From positions 434,001 to 498,000 of the forward strand of contig NZ_KB895415.1 of NCBI RefSeq assembly GCF_000374845.1: a DNA stretch of 64,000 bases, written 5' to 3'. The position numbers and the translations under genes were made by a program. Under the pieces are notes generated by a model, which saw only the letters and a list, made by a program, of their open reading frames with translations, did not search any database and was not told where the DNA came from. Origin of the DNA: Paenibacillus terrigena DSM 21567 (lineage in GTDB: Bacteria; Bacillota; Bacilli; Paenibacillales; Paenibacillaceae). Below are positions 17,955 through 27,438 of the stretch, piece by piece. Each line of letters opens with the position of its first letter. Position 1 is the first letter of the stretch.

Positions 17955-18055
17955 ATGTTGATAGTTGTTGTGTTAATCCGATTCCAGCCGATAATAAGCA
18001 GTTCCAAAGTCATTTCGGCATGTCACCGCGCAGCTATAGGAAGCAAGAACGCTGA
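17955..18055 (+). pseudogene. AraC-type DNA-binding domain remnant
   Basis: The plus strand encodes FQSHFGMSPRSYRKQER then TGA (ending 18055), a typical end of an AraC helix-turn-helix. Just upstream, in another frame, is VLIRFQ, fitting the preceding GF(Q) turn, so a frameshift separates them. No upstream domain remains. A decayed regulator fragment between two hairpins. Confidence 0.5.
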
Positions 18056-18076
18056 TGACACTGCCAAGAGCCTATC

Positions 18077-18117
18077 CGAAAACAGCCCCGTTTCCTTTAG
18101 GAAAAGAGGCTGTTTCG
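18077..18117 (-). terminator. Terminator after beta-helix protein gene
   Basis: Outer arms CGAAAACAGCC / GGCTGTTTCG and inner arms TTTCC / GGAAA, located 43 bp beyond the stop of the 18160 gene on the minus strand. Confidence 0.7.
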
Positions 18118-18159
18118 CTATTCCTTACACTTTCATACTAGATTTGCAATTAGCAATCT

Positions 18160-21100
18160 TTAGTTGCTTTTCTCATAAGCATATACTTCAACACCAATGT
18201 TCTCTCCAATCAGATTTGGCATTCCGCTTGTTAACCAAGTCTCGATTTTAGTGCCTTGCTTCTGATAGGATATCGTAACCACATTTTTGTGTGGCGCGAT
18301 CATGACTACGGATACCTTAGCATTAACGCCAGTTCCTTCCGTAAATTGAACGGCCAGATACTTACCCGTTAGATCATTACCTTTGTCTCCACCAATCGTA
18401 ATATCACGGATATAACCAGCTCCACCTGCTGTTTCGTTGCCAATCGCAAGCGTATATCCGATTTTTACCGTGTACTTAGGGATCTCCATCTTTAACACAT
18501 CACTCACAACATTACCGTTTTTGACCACAATATATATGTCTTTGGCCGTCGCTTTCTTTAAGCCGTCTGCATTAATTAACACTAGCCCTTTTTTAGATGG
18601 AGTACCGGGCTTACTCGTATCCATGACTGGCATTTTAGCTCCGCTCTCAACGACTTGATAATAATATTGTCCGTCTTTGCTTGTGCCAAAAGAAACAGAA
18701 GCTGTCGTCTCGGTTAATCGATTCGCGGTACCTGCCGTTAGTATTGGTTTAGGATTATTATTATCCTGCACTTCTACGACTTGCAAAATATCACCTGCAT
18801 ACCCTTCTGCTGTGCCAACTGCAATAATGGTACCTTCTTGTGCATATAAGGAAGTATCCAATTGTGCAAAAATCAGAGGCAGCTCTCTAGGGCCGTTTAG
18901 ATCCTGTGCATGAACAGTAGTTGCCAATTCTGGTGCTACCCCAACAAGCGTAGTAACATGGCCTAACTTATCGATTGATTGAATGCCATCTACCGTTACA
19001 TTTACGCTAACTGATCCTTTTAGACCTACAAGCTGACCTTTAACTGTAAATGTACCTGGCGTTTTATACAATGAAGGATTCACTGTATCCCAGTTCACTT
19101 TAGCGATCTGAGTAGTGCCATCATTAAAAGTAACTGTAACCTCCGCAGGTAAATTTGGTGCATGATCAACCGTTGTTGATACATTCTCCTCAATACCTTC
19201 TATGGAAGTAATCTCATAACCCTTATTCATATAAATGGTATAGTCTTTACTTCCTGCTGAAGAAATTTCGGATACTATCAACGTATTTTGCCCTTTGACT
19301 AATTTATCCGGTGAAATAGATGCACTATCACCTACAAATGGAATTTCTTCACCATTCATCTGTAATTTAATCTCTGTGCCATCAAGTACGATATGAGGTT
19401 TCTTGATTGTAATAGGCTGTGCAGCGTCAGTTATAGCAGCATAATACGTATAATAATTAGGATTAAAGTTGCCGTTTAATACCGCATTGCCTAGTCCAAG
19501 ATCAGCCGCATAATCTACAAATTTGGGATTGGATATGATCTCAATATCATCCAGGTACACAGTTGCATTAATTCCTCCAAATCCAACTCCACCTGATTTA
19601 AACTGACCATCGTTAACAGATATCAAGTTTTGTCCATCCAATACAAAACCAACTTTGCCATCAAAGGTTTGAATCTGCAGATCATGCCACGTATTCGCAT
19701 TAAATCCTTCTGGTACCTTTGCTTTACCTAATGATGCATCTCCACCGGAAGTATGTTTTGCTATTTCAAAATATGGTGTCCCAGCTGCAAAACCTGTCGT
19801 TCCATTTTTATTTCTTCTATAAACGACTTGATACGATTCTGGTGCTTTATTAGGGGCTAGTCCTTTATTGTTTGCCATGACATAAATTGTAAAGTTATCA
19901 TATTGGCCACTAAGAACATCTGTTGTACCCCATCCTTCAAATTTCCATCTCATATTGACCAGATAATTATTCCAAGGGGCATTCAATTCATAGAAGTCAT
20001 TGCCGTCTCTAATCTCATCCTTTAAAACTTGATTTCCGGTATCTCCGGTCTCATATACCACACTTGTTACAGATGGCATACCACCTATTTTGGTAAATGG
20101 AGGTACAGTTCCATCTTCAAAATCTAGCATAAGCTGATGCTTATTAACCTCTGATCCGTCATATGCCGGAGGTGCTGGTATATTGGATGGAGGGATTGGC
20201 AATGTTGCTGGATTCCCGCCAGACACATAAAGCTCATCATAGAAGGCTTGTCCTCTGCCATTATCAGAACCAAACGAGATGTCCTTAAAGCCAGTTGCAG
20301 GTAAAGTTTTAACGGGTTGATCATCAATATATAGCTTGACATCTGTTCCTGATGTATAGTCAAACTTCAACTCATGCCAGCCAAATGTTCTAGGAATGTT
20401 CGTCGATTCCTTTTGATTCCCAATTTGGATGATATAATTGCCTTTCGTATCCGAATCCAGCCCCAAACCAACCACGTTGTCCCCATCATCAACTCGTGCA
20501 ATGGATGTTACTCTAGCCGAATTTTGTTGCCCTGAATCGTACGCTGCCAAATTATAATTCTGTCTGTCAAACATCTTTACCGTAACGACTTTGTTCAGCA
20601 TTTCAGGGAAAATCTTGAATACCCGCGTTTTGTCTAACAGCTCCAAACTTTGTTTGCCATTAATAGGTCTTTCAGACATAAATTCTGTTGAAATTTTGGC
20701 TTGACCGTTTTGAATGGACCACACGGTATCATCCAGTCCATGTTCAAAATTCTCTTTAAAATAAATATCTGCTGGTTCTGTAATCAGATCTCTGTCCGTC
20801 AAGTATTGTTTAGGGTAATCCGAAGTGACTCCGATCTTGTCATACTCCATCTTGGAGTCGTCAAATTCCTTAATATGATTTGCAAGTTTCCCATAGTTAA
20901 CATTCGTATTATCAAACGTGATGACGTCGCCATATTGAAGAATCGTGTTCACTTCAATATTAAAATTCATAGGATTTGTTGCTTTTACATTACTTAACGC
21001 TAAGCCTGAGGCTCCCATATCCAAATTCATATCATTAGGCCCATAATCAGCCATCGTAGGATTTGCCCCTGTGTTATCAATAAGAACTTGGTTTAAGTAG

Positions 21101-22848
21101 TTAGGTTTGTAATTGGGACCCTTATACAAATAACATGCAAAGAAAGCTCCATCATCTCCGCCATCTTGTTGGGCATCATGCAAATATACATATTCAATTT
21201 TATTATTGTGGGTATACATATCCGTCATAATATTGAAATCTTTATCACCATTCGGGGAAGCTACATTCGGATTGCGACTATTTCCTGCCGTTAAGAAAAT
21301 TCCTCTTCTTGGTGAATTATAGACCTCGACATGAGAAACCGTATTATAGCTTGACTGTTGAATGGTAATACCTGAGGCCTGACCAATCAGTTCACCAATA
21401 TCATGAACAATGCTATTGGTTATTGTATTATTTCTGCTGTAACCATCTCCGTTTTTATCTCCAGCCACACCAGGGTAGCCGCCATCAACGTTGATACCGC
21501 CATGGCCTGTGTATTCAATAAGATTATCCTTTATGGTTGCATTTTCATTAGCTAGATAAAGTTCGATACCAAACATACCTGAGTTTTTAATATGTGTTTT
21601 CGATATCGTAATATTTTTAGTATTCGTAAGTGTAATCACGCCATATTGGAACTCTATTCTTTCAGTCTGCTCGGCATAAGATGGTTGTGTACTTCCTTTA
21701 GCTTCCGGAGGATAGAAACCTAGACCAGCTCCTGCATCTCCCCAGTTCCAACCATAGGCATACCAATCTGTTGTATTTGTATCCTTTAATTGCAAGCCGC
21801 TGAATTCAATATTGGATACCATATGAGTTCGATCGGAACCTTCGACACGGATCACTTCTTTGACCGTAGGAATGATAAATTCGTTATCATTTATGTTTCC
21901 TTCAGAATAATAGTACAAGTCACCCGTCTTTTTATTGAAATAGTATTCACCTGGAACATCCAAGAAGCCTAAATTTCCTTGTACAAAATATCTTGCATCT
22001 GTACCTGTATTATATTTAGGTCTATACATTTCTGGCTTTCCTGGAACCGTTTTGTACACAAGTTGACGACTTGCCGTGTTAATAGAAGAAACCGGTATCG
22101 TATCCGTCATCCAATCCCAGTATCCGCCATCCCACATATAAACCGAGGCATCCAAGTCTCCACGCTGCTCAGCATTGACCATACCGTTGATGGACTCTTG
22201 ATCAAGATCACCATCTTTATAAATCAAATCACCTATTCCACCGCCTGCACTTTTCATGTAAGGCGTCAGCGCAGCTGGGAAATCGTTGTACTTTTTTAAA
22301 TTCTGAGTACGTGCCAACGTAGCGCGTCTATCATTTACATAAAGTGTATCAAAAGTAACATCCGTACCCACGTGCGTTTTGTATACTTTACCTGCAGCCA
22401 CAGCTGGCAAGTCTGCATCAGCACCGGTTCTTTCAACGGGTTGCCATGGTGTGTCAACAACCTTACCGCCGATCATTTCAGCACTAGCCAATTCATCTAA
22501 GTTTCGATAGACGACATGATAACCATTCGTACCCGAGTCTTGTTCATTGAAAGTAATCGTTTTATCAAGATAATATTTACCTTTTGCAATAAAGACGTAA
22601 ATATCACCTGTCATGTTCTTATTAATCGCTCGAACGGCATCTCTTGCAGCTTGCACCGTTGCAAATGGCTTATCATATGAACCATCATTTGCATCATTTC
22701 CATTTGGTGAAACGAAGAATTGCGCTTGTATTCTGTTAAGAGAATGTACTGCTCCATCTGCTGCTTGAACACTATTCGTAGGGACCAATAATGAAGTAGA
22801 AATCATACAACATGCAATCATGATACTAAAGATTTTTTTCTTAGCCAT
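18160..22848 (-). CDS. Large secreted right-handed beta-helix protein, GH141-like
   Basis: About 1562 residues, secreted (signal peptide with VQAADG cleavage region). The N-terminal ~650 residues start FFVSPNGNDANDGSYDKPFATV and contain a right-handed parallel beta-helix (repeats such as ITNSIVHDIG, VSHVEVYNSPRRGIFLT), the layout of GH141 enzymes, whose members include fucosidase and xylanase. Two lectin-like (LamG/concanavalin) segments follow at ~700-870 and ~920-1090, then a cadherin-like sandwich, a Big_4-type Ig domain (VTVTFNDGTTQIAKVNWDTV) and further beta domains. ATG at 22848 matches the signal-peptide start. No cell-wall anchor of its own; the SLH protein upstream in the same operon may hold it at the surface. 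Substrate unknown; pectin or xylan side chains likely. Confidence 0.8.
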   Translation of the reverse strand: MAKKKIFSIMIACCMISTSLLVPTNSVQAADGAVHSLNRIQAQFFVSPNGNDANDGSYDKPFATVQAARDAVRAINKNMTGDIYVFIAKGKYYLDKTITFNEQDSGTNGYHVVYRNLDELASAEMIGGKVVDTPWQPVERTGADADLPAVAAGKVYKTHVGTDVTFDTLYVNDRRATLARTQNLKKYNDFPAALTPYMKSAGGGIGDLIYKDGDLDQESINGMVNAEQRGDLDASVYMWDGGYWDWMTDTIPVSSINTASRQLVYKTVPGKPEMYRPKYNTGTDARYFVQGNLGFLDVPGEYYFNKKTGDLYYYSEGNINDNEFIIPTVKEVIRVEGSDRTHMVSNIEFSGLQLKDTNTTDWYAYGWNWGDAGAGLGFYPPEAKGSTQPSYAEQTERIEFQYGVITLTNTKNITISKTHIKNSGMFGIELYLANENATIKDNLIEYTGHGGINVDGGYPGVAGDKNGDGYSRNNTITNSIVHDIGELIGQASGITIQQSSYNTVSHVEVYNSPRRGIFLTAGNSRNPNVASPNGDKDFNIMTDMYTHNNKIEYVYLHDAQQDGGDDGAFFACYLYKGPNYKPNYLNQVLIDNTGANPTMADYGPNDMNLDMGASGLALSNVKATNPMNFNIEVNTILQYGDVITFDNTNVNYGKLANHIKEFDDSKMEYDKIGVTSDYPKQYLTDRDLITEPADIYFKENFEHGLDDTVWSIQNGQAKISTEFMSERPINGKQSLELLDKTRVFKIFPEMLNKVVTVKMFDRQNYNLAAYDSGQQNSARVTSIARVDDGDNVVGLGLDSDTKGNYIIQIGNQKESTNIPRTFGWHELKFDYTSGTDVKLYIDDQPVKTLPATGFKDISFGSDNGRGQAFYDELYVSGGNPATLPIPPSNIPAPPAYDGSEVNKHQLMLDFEDGTVPPFTKIGGMPSVTSVVYETGDTGNQVLKDEIRDGNDFYELNAPWNNYLVNMRWKFEGWGTTDVLSGQYDNFTIYVMANNKGLAPNKAPESYQVVYRRNKNGTTGFAAGTPYFEIAKHTSGGDASLGKAKVPEGFNANTWHDLQIQTFDGKVGFVLDGQNLISVNDGQFKSGGVGFGGINATVYLDDIEIISNPKFVDYAADLGLGNAVLNGNFNPNYYTYYAAITDAAQPITIKKPHIVLDGTEIKLQMNGEEIPFVGDSASISPDKLVKGQNTLIVSEISSAGSKDYTIYMNKGYEITSIEGIEENVSTTVDHAPNLPAEVTVTFNDGTTQIAKVNWDTVNPSLYKTPGTFTVKGQLVGLKGSVSVNVTVDGIQSIDKLGHVTTLVGVAPELATTVHAQDLNGPRELPLIFAQLDTSLYAQEGTIIAVGTAEGYAGDILQVVEVQDNNNPKPILTAGTANRLTETTASVSFGTSKDGQYYYQVVESGAKMPVMDTSKPGTPSKKGLVLINADGLKKATAKDIYIVVKNGNVVSDVLKMEIPKYTVKIGYTLAIGNETAGGAGYIRDITIGGDKGNDLTGKYLAVQFTEGTGVNAKVSVVMIAPHKNVVTISYQKQGTKIETWLTSGMPNLIGENIGVEVYAYEKSN

Positions 22849-22904
22849 ATCAATATACCTACCCCTTCTCATTAATTTTGCAATGTTTACGATGTTAAAA
22901 GGGC

Positions 22905-24488
22905 TTACCTATTATAGATCCTATACAATATTACGGCTGCCTCAGCTCTTGTTGTCTTGCCATTCGGATTGATTCCGCTTTCATTTCCTGTGATGATTCC
23001 ATCTTTAATTAAGGATGCTGCGCTATTTCGTGCATAATTTGCGATCTTGTCCGCGTCACTAAATTTCTGAAGATCCTCGTTACTTCCTTCTAAACACGGT
23101 TTACCCGCGATTTGAAGCGCTTTATCTACCATGACCATCATATCTTGTCTGCTGATTTGCGCACTTGGTTCAAATGTATTGTTGCCTAAACCAGATGTTA
23201 TACCTAGTGCTTTGGCTATAGCGACTTCGTTAAAGTAATGAGCATTTTCCGCGATATCAGCAAAGTTTCCATTGATATCAGCTTTCAAGCCTAAAGTATT
23301 TACTAGCAGCTTCAAGAAGTCGGCTCTCGTAATATTCTTTTGAGGAGAAAAGGATGTTTCACTAGTTCCTCTTATAATGTCTTTTGAAGCGAGTACAGAT
23401 ATCTGTTTTTCTGCCCATTTATGTTTTGCGGTGTCTTCAAAGGTTTTCTTCACGAAACCTATGGCATATGTTCCATTAGCCTCACCATCTACAGTAACTT
23501 TTCCAGTTTCTTTGTTATATCTGCCATTTGAAACGGTGATCAAGTTACCATCCTTAGCTACTCTATATACAACGATATGTTCATAATCTGCCATTTCTTT
23601 TCCTACAGGCTTATAATCAATAGCGATCTTTATATCAGCTTCTACTGGCTTGCCTTCTTGTAAAAGTGATACATGAACACCTGCTCTGCTGCCTATCGTT
23701 TCGCTAGCTATTGATGTAAGGCTGCTCTTATCCATTGGGCTTATGACGAAATCTACTTTACTATTGATATTCTTTGCTAAGGATTTCATCGTGTCATGTG
23801 TTAATACAATGTCACCGAAGCCAGTACTTACTGTGACATCGATCTTGTCAGACTTGGCTACGATCTTTCCTACAGGGATCGTGATCATATTTTGCTTCGC
23901 GTTACCTGTAGTTCCTATTTGGATTACGATTTGCTTCACGCCACGTTCATCTGTTGGAGCACTATTCATCGCTGAATCTACATGCTCATCTTTCATTTCA
24001 ACATTTACATTTCCATCCTTGTCCGGCTTTACATGATCATAAGATATACAACCATCTTTGACGGTAGGCTCTTGGCTCGGATTTGGAACTGGCGTTGGCG
24101 TTGGATTTGGTTCTGGTTTTGGTTCTGGTTTTGGTTCTGGTTTTGGATCATCCTTTCCATTCAAAGTTGCTGATGAAACCAATGTACCATCCAATCCATT
24201 CACATATACAATATGTTCTTCTACCTTTTCCACAGCTCCTGTCGTAATCGAACCCGCAAGGATACCATTCGCATTTGCATGCACCTGTCCCATCGCTTTA
24301 AGGGTTTCGTTTACTTTATCAACCACTCTGACCATATAATCTTTATTCGCTTCATATCCTTTACCCTCTATCGCAACAACGCCTTTATGATAAGTTGCTT
24401 TTAGATTAGAAGAAGCTGCTAAACAATTTACAGGTAATATTGCTATACATAGTATGACTGCAAGTAATACGGAGATTCGTTTACGCAT
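22905..24488 (-). CDS. SLH-domain cell-surface protein
   Basis: A 527-residue exported protein. The signal peptide (VLLAVILCIAILPVNCLAAS) is followed by an ~80-residue beta domain, a KPEP/PTPTP linker near 115-140, another beta-rich region, and three S-layer homology repeats at ~350-527 (ITRADFLKLL, ISRQDMMVMV, TTRAEAAVIL). It should attach non-covalently to pyruvylated wall polymer. The gene precedes the beta-helix protein by 56 bp and shares its promoter. It may be a surface scaffold or binding protein for the same polysaccharide. GGGAGG precedes the ATG. Confidence 0.85.
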   Translation of the reverse strand: MRKRISVLLAVILCIAILPVNCLAASSNLKATYHKGVVAIEGKGYEANKDYMVRVVDKVNETLKAMGQVHANANGILAGSITTGAVEKVEEHIVYVNGLDGTLVSSATLNGKDDPKPEPKPEPKPEPNPTPTPVPNPSQEPTVKDGCISYDHVKPDKDGNVNVEMKDEHVDSAMNSAPTDERGVKQIVIQIGTTGNAKQNMITIPVGKIVAKSDKIDVTVSTGFGDIVLTHDTMKSLAKNINSKVDFVISPMDKSSLTSIASETIGSRAGVHVSLLQEGKPVEADIKIAIDYKPVGKEMADYEHIVVYRVAKDGNLITVSNGRYNKETGKVTVDGEANGTYAIGFVKKTFEDTAKHKWAEKQISVLASKDIIRGTSETSFSPQKNITRADFLKLLVNTLGLKADINGNFADIAENAHYFNEVAIAKALGITSGLGNNTFEPSAQISRQDMMVMVDKALQIAGKPCLEGSNEDLQKFSDADKIANYARNSAASLIKDGIITGNESGINPNGKTTRAEAAVILYRIYNR

Positions 24489-24559
24489 ACTCTATCCTCC
24501 CGATGTCTTGTCTAACGAACGATTCATTTTGTTACTTGTCGCATTAACCATTTACAGAG

Positions 24560-24573
24560 AGTTAGCGCTTACA
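24560..24573 (-). promoter_or_regulatory. cre (CcpA) site in SLH operon leader
   Basis: Minus strand TGTAAGCGCTAACT matches the catabolite-repression consensus WTGNNARCGNWWWCAW at all but the final CA. It lies about 70 bp upstream of the SLH start, downstream of the likely promoter, where CcpA would block elongation. Confidence 0.55.
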
Positions 24574-24639
24574 TCATTTCAGAATTTATTCCTATTCATG
24601 AATCCCCCCTTCGTTAAAATGCAGCTAATTTACTGCATT

Positions 24640-24760
24640 GTAGCCAAGCGGATCTCAAACCAGCAATCTCAAAATCTATTGCTTTTGATGTTTTTTGCTG
24701 TTTTTGCAATATTAAATGTAGTGCTGTCACTCACATTTTTAATACAATCTCTAATTCCTT
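24640..24760 (-). promoter_or_regulatory. Activated promoter of SLH/beta-helix operon
   Basis: Minus strand holds a TTAGAGATTG box (24745-24754), two close direct repeats GCAAAAACA / GCAAAAAACA, and a TACAAT -10-like box further down. The TTAGAGATTG box also occurs in the divergent ABC operon promoter (27317-27329), suggesting control by sensor 2. The rest of 24489-24640 holds only the cre site and leader. Confidence 0.45.
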
Positions 24761-24782
24761 TTGTTTTGTTCCATATTCATAC

Positions 24783-24837
24783 AAAAAAGAGGCTTCGCGG
24801 ATTCTATCTTTACGATGAATCGCTAAGCCTCTTTTTT
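24783..24837 (-). terminator. Terminator of sensor 2
   Basis: Arms AAAAAAGAGGCTT / AAGCCTCTTTTTT directly downstream of the sensor 2 stop codon. Confidence 0.85.
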
Positions 24838-24842
24838 AGCTG

Positions 24843-27212
24843 TTAATCACGATCGTCTTCCTGTCCAAGCTGCAATTTGTACTCACTAAGGGACATACCA
24901 AAATGTTTTTTGAATCGCGTGTAAAAATAATTATTCTTTTCAAGACCAACCTTCTCGATTATGGTCGACAAGGACATATTGGTGTTGCGCATATATTCGT
25001 CCAGCTTTTGCATGCGGAAGTCAAAAATGTATTGCGCAATCGACTGCCCGTGTGCTGCTTTGAACAAATGACCGATATAGTTCGGTGATAGGCGCAATTT
25101 TTCGGCAATGGAACTGAGGCAAAGTTCGGTGTTGGAATATTCCTGTTCCACCATTCCGATAATGCGCTGCATCAGAAAATCGTTACTACTTGATGTGTTT
25201 TTGATCGCTGTTACCTCATTACTGAGCTTTTGTAAAAACGCATTCATCAAACGATCAATATCTTCACCGACTTCTGCATGTTGTATATCTTGTAAAAACG
25301 CTTGCAGCGTTAGATCCTGATTGTCCTTTATGGCAGGCATTTTACTGAGCACACCAGAATAGATTCTGTAAATTAAATGTACAATGCTGAACAAAACCTC
25401 GTTGTACGTATATTGATACAGCTGTTGACTAATAGATTGATAAATCGCACGGGCTTCTTCATAGTCACCCTCCAGCACTCTCTCGATCACCTGCTCCTCT
25501 TTTTTGACTGAAACCTGGAATTCATCGGTATTGATCTCATCGATCATATAAGGCGTGATGATGCTGCCATGTCCATATCGCATTTTCAAAAGAATAGAAC
25601 CCTTCATATTGTTATACATGCTCGGCAAATGCTCAAGCCCCTGGAACATCGTGCTGTATGCCATCGACAGCGAAATATGAAGATACTTTTGCGTATTCCA
25701 TTGTATTTCCCGTAAAATACGTTCCACCTCATCCTGCAGCACCTTGTATTGCGATACATTGTCACAGTCCAAAAGCATCACAAATTTATCGGAATCGCAG
25801 CTAAATATTTCGCAATTACCGTAATTCTCAGTAATCTCAGTGGCGATGTTCACGATGGCATAGCGCAATGCCCAACGTTCCTTCTGACTATTTCGGGACA
25901 TAAACTGGCTGTAATTGTCAATTTTAAACAGGCACATGCACAGCTGGTTGGCGACGATATAGTCCAGATGTAAGTCTTGCAGTTTACCCTGCACTGTTTC
26001 CATCGAGTATGTTGTACTCTCGCTTAACAGAGCATTTAGAAAATCTTGTTTGGCAGCATATCCTGTTTCACGCATGATTTTATCGAGCTGCGAATTTTGC
26101 TCCTTCATGGATTCGAATACAGACAGAATCACTTGAAACTCTTCCGTTTGGGATACAAGCGGATCGCTTCGATCGGGTGCCTCCCCGTTGATCATTTTCG
26201 TGATGGCTTGAATCGGGCTGTTCAACCTTCGTGCTAGAAACAGACAGATCACCGCACAAAAAATGAATACGGCTACGACGATACCTAACGATACGATCGA
26301 TGCGGTAATGACATCTTCAAAAATTTTCTTGACGGGAGTAACGCCCATAATGTACCAGTTGTTTGCATTACTTTTGCTGCTCGAAACAAGGTAACGGGTC
26401 CCATCCATTTTTTGCACCCGATTGTTGCTGCCATCCAGTTCCTGTGCTTTCTGGGCTAATGTGCGCACTTCACTCATGTCATGACCGAACTCCGGTGAGA
26501 GTGCCATACTTAATATAGAACCGTTAGCGTCCACCACTAAAAAAGACGTTTCCTGTACAGGATCATGTCCGTTGATTGCTTGGATGGAATCCGTAAGCGC
26601 TTTCGTTCGAATGTTGACAACAATGGCATTTTTCAGACCAGCTGCAGTGGCGCCCTGTTCAAATAATATATAGGAGCATATATTTGCCGATTGTGTTGCT
26701 TCATCTACAGATGTCACAATGGGGCGACCACGATACTTCGCTACAAAATCTTTGTCGGTTAACAACTTGGCAATCGCCTGATCTGAAAATGCGGATGCTG
26801 ATCGGCGTTCACCGCTCCTTGAGGAGTAAAACAAGTCCAAACCCGCATTGTAAAGATACACACTATCGATATCTTTCAGTGTGAGAAAATGTTTGTCAAT
26901 GACCTTACTTGTTAAAAGAGCCACGCGCTCATCATTTTCATTCATGTTTAAAAATTCAATGATATGATTGTCGCTATAAAGAGTATTACCTAATTTTTTT
27001 GCGGTCTCATCCAGATAGGTAATACTGTAATTCGACTGTGCAATCAGTTTGTCGTTATAACGGCTAATCAATGCATTCGTAGTACGCAAATAAGTAAACG
27101 TCAAAAAAGTCGTCAGTAAAACAGTAATGATGATCGTGATTATCAAAAAAGAAAAAAAAGCTTTGCGTAGAAAGCTAGTACTGCGGTTTTTGGTCTTATA
27201 TGCGAGCTTCAT
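24843..27212 (-). CDS. Membrane-anchored AraC-family regulator (sensor 2)
   Basis: A 789-residue paralogue of sensors 1 and 3 with the same plan. Membrane segments near 14-43 and 300-325 enclose an extracellular domain; a HAMP-like linker and a degenerate central domain (MCLFKIDNYSQFMSRN) follow. The C-terminal AraC helix-turn-helix at ~690-780 has LCLSSIAEKLRLSPNYIGHLF and FKKHFGMSLSEYKLQL. It sits between the SLH/beta-helix operon and the divergent ABC operon D, and both promoters carry a TTAGAGATTG box, so it is the likely activator of both. Confidence 0.9.
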   Translation of the reverse strand: MKLAYKTKNRSTSFLRKAFFSFLIITIIITVLLTTFLTFTYLRTTNALISRYNDKLIAQSNYSITYLDETAKKLGNTLYSDNHIIEFLNMNENDERVALLTSKVIDKHFLTLKDIDSVYLYNAGLDLFYSSRSGERRSASAFSDQAIAKLLTDKDFVAKYRGRPIVTSVDEATQSANICSYILFEQGATAAGLKNAIVVNIRTKALTDSIQAINGHDPVQETSFLVVDANGSILSMALSPEFGHDMSEVRTLAQKAQELDGSNNRVQKMDGTRYLVSSSKSNANNWYIMGVTPVKKIFEDVITASIVSLGIVVAVFIFCAVICLFLARRLNSPIQAITKMINGEAPDRSDPLVSQTEEFQVILSVFESMKEQNSQLDKIMRETGYAAKQDFLNALLSESTTYSMETVQGKLQDLHLDYIVANQLCMCLFKIDNYSQFMSRNSQKERWALRYAIVNIATEITENYGNCEIFSCDSDKFVMLLDCDNVSQYKVLQDEVERILREIQWNTQKYLHISLSMAYSTMFQGLEHLPSMYNNMKGSILLKMRYGHGSIITPYMIDEINTDEFQVSVKKEEQVIERVLEGDYEEARAIYQSISQQLYQYTYNEVLFSIVHLIYRIYSGVLSKMPAIKDNQDLTLQAFLQDIQHAEVGEDIDRLMNAFLQKLSNEVTAIKNTSSSNDFLMQRIIGMVEQEYSNTELCLSSIAEKLRLSPNYIGHLFKAAHGQSIAQYIFDFRMQKLDEYMRNTNMSLSTIIEKVGLEKNNYFYTRFKKHFGMSLSEYKLQLGQEDDRD

Positions 27213-27257
27213 TGCGTCCTCCTAATCATGCTGCTTCCTAGTATGAGTCCTATTTAT

Positions 27258-27286
27258 ATTATAGTGTTAAACAAATTTCACCTCAA
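27258..27286 (-). promoter_or_regulatory. Promoter of sensor 2
   Basis: Minus strand TTGAGG (27281-27286), 17-bp spacer, perfect TATAAT (27258-27263), 46 bp before the sensor start. Confidence 0.6.
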
Positions 27287-27309
27287 CGATTTATAACACT
27301 TTGAAGAAA

Positions 27310-27385
27310 TCGTTAGTTTTTAGAGATTGCTAGTGTGAAAAAACAAAAAGAACAGCATATTTGTTTGTTGAGCAAAATAATCCTC
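27310..27385 (+). promoter_or_regulatory. Activator-type promoter of ABC operon D
   Basis: TTTTTAGAGATTG at 27317-27329 followed by AAAAAACAAAAAGAACAG-type repeats and AT-rich sequence. The box matches those upstream of the SLH operon and of operons A and B. The -10 is not clear. Confidence 0.4.
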
Positions 27386-27438
27386 CTAACTACACTGAAA
27401 GCAGACATACAAATGATGCTCAGAAAGGAGTGAACAAC

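Noticed and set aside
23982-24339. Plus-strand ORFs with W/F-rich or G-rich repeats
   Set aside because: They are the reverse reading of the KPEP/PTP linker of the SLH protein, not a separate repeat protein.
24600-24780. Riboswitch in the SLH operon leader
   Set aside because: AT-rich with direct repeats and a cre site, but no conserved aptamer core could be recognised.
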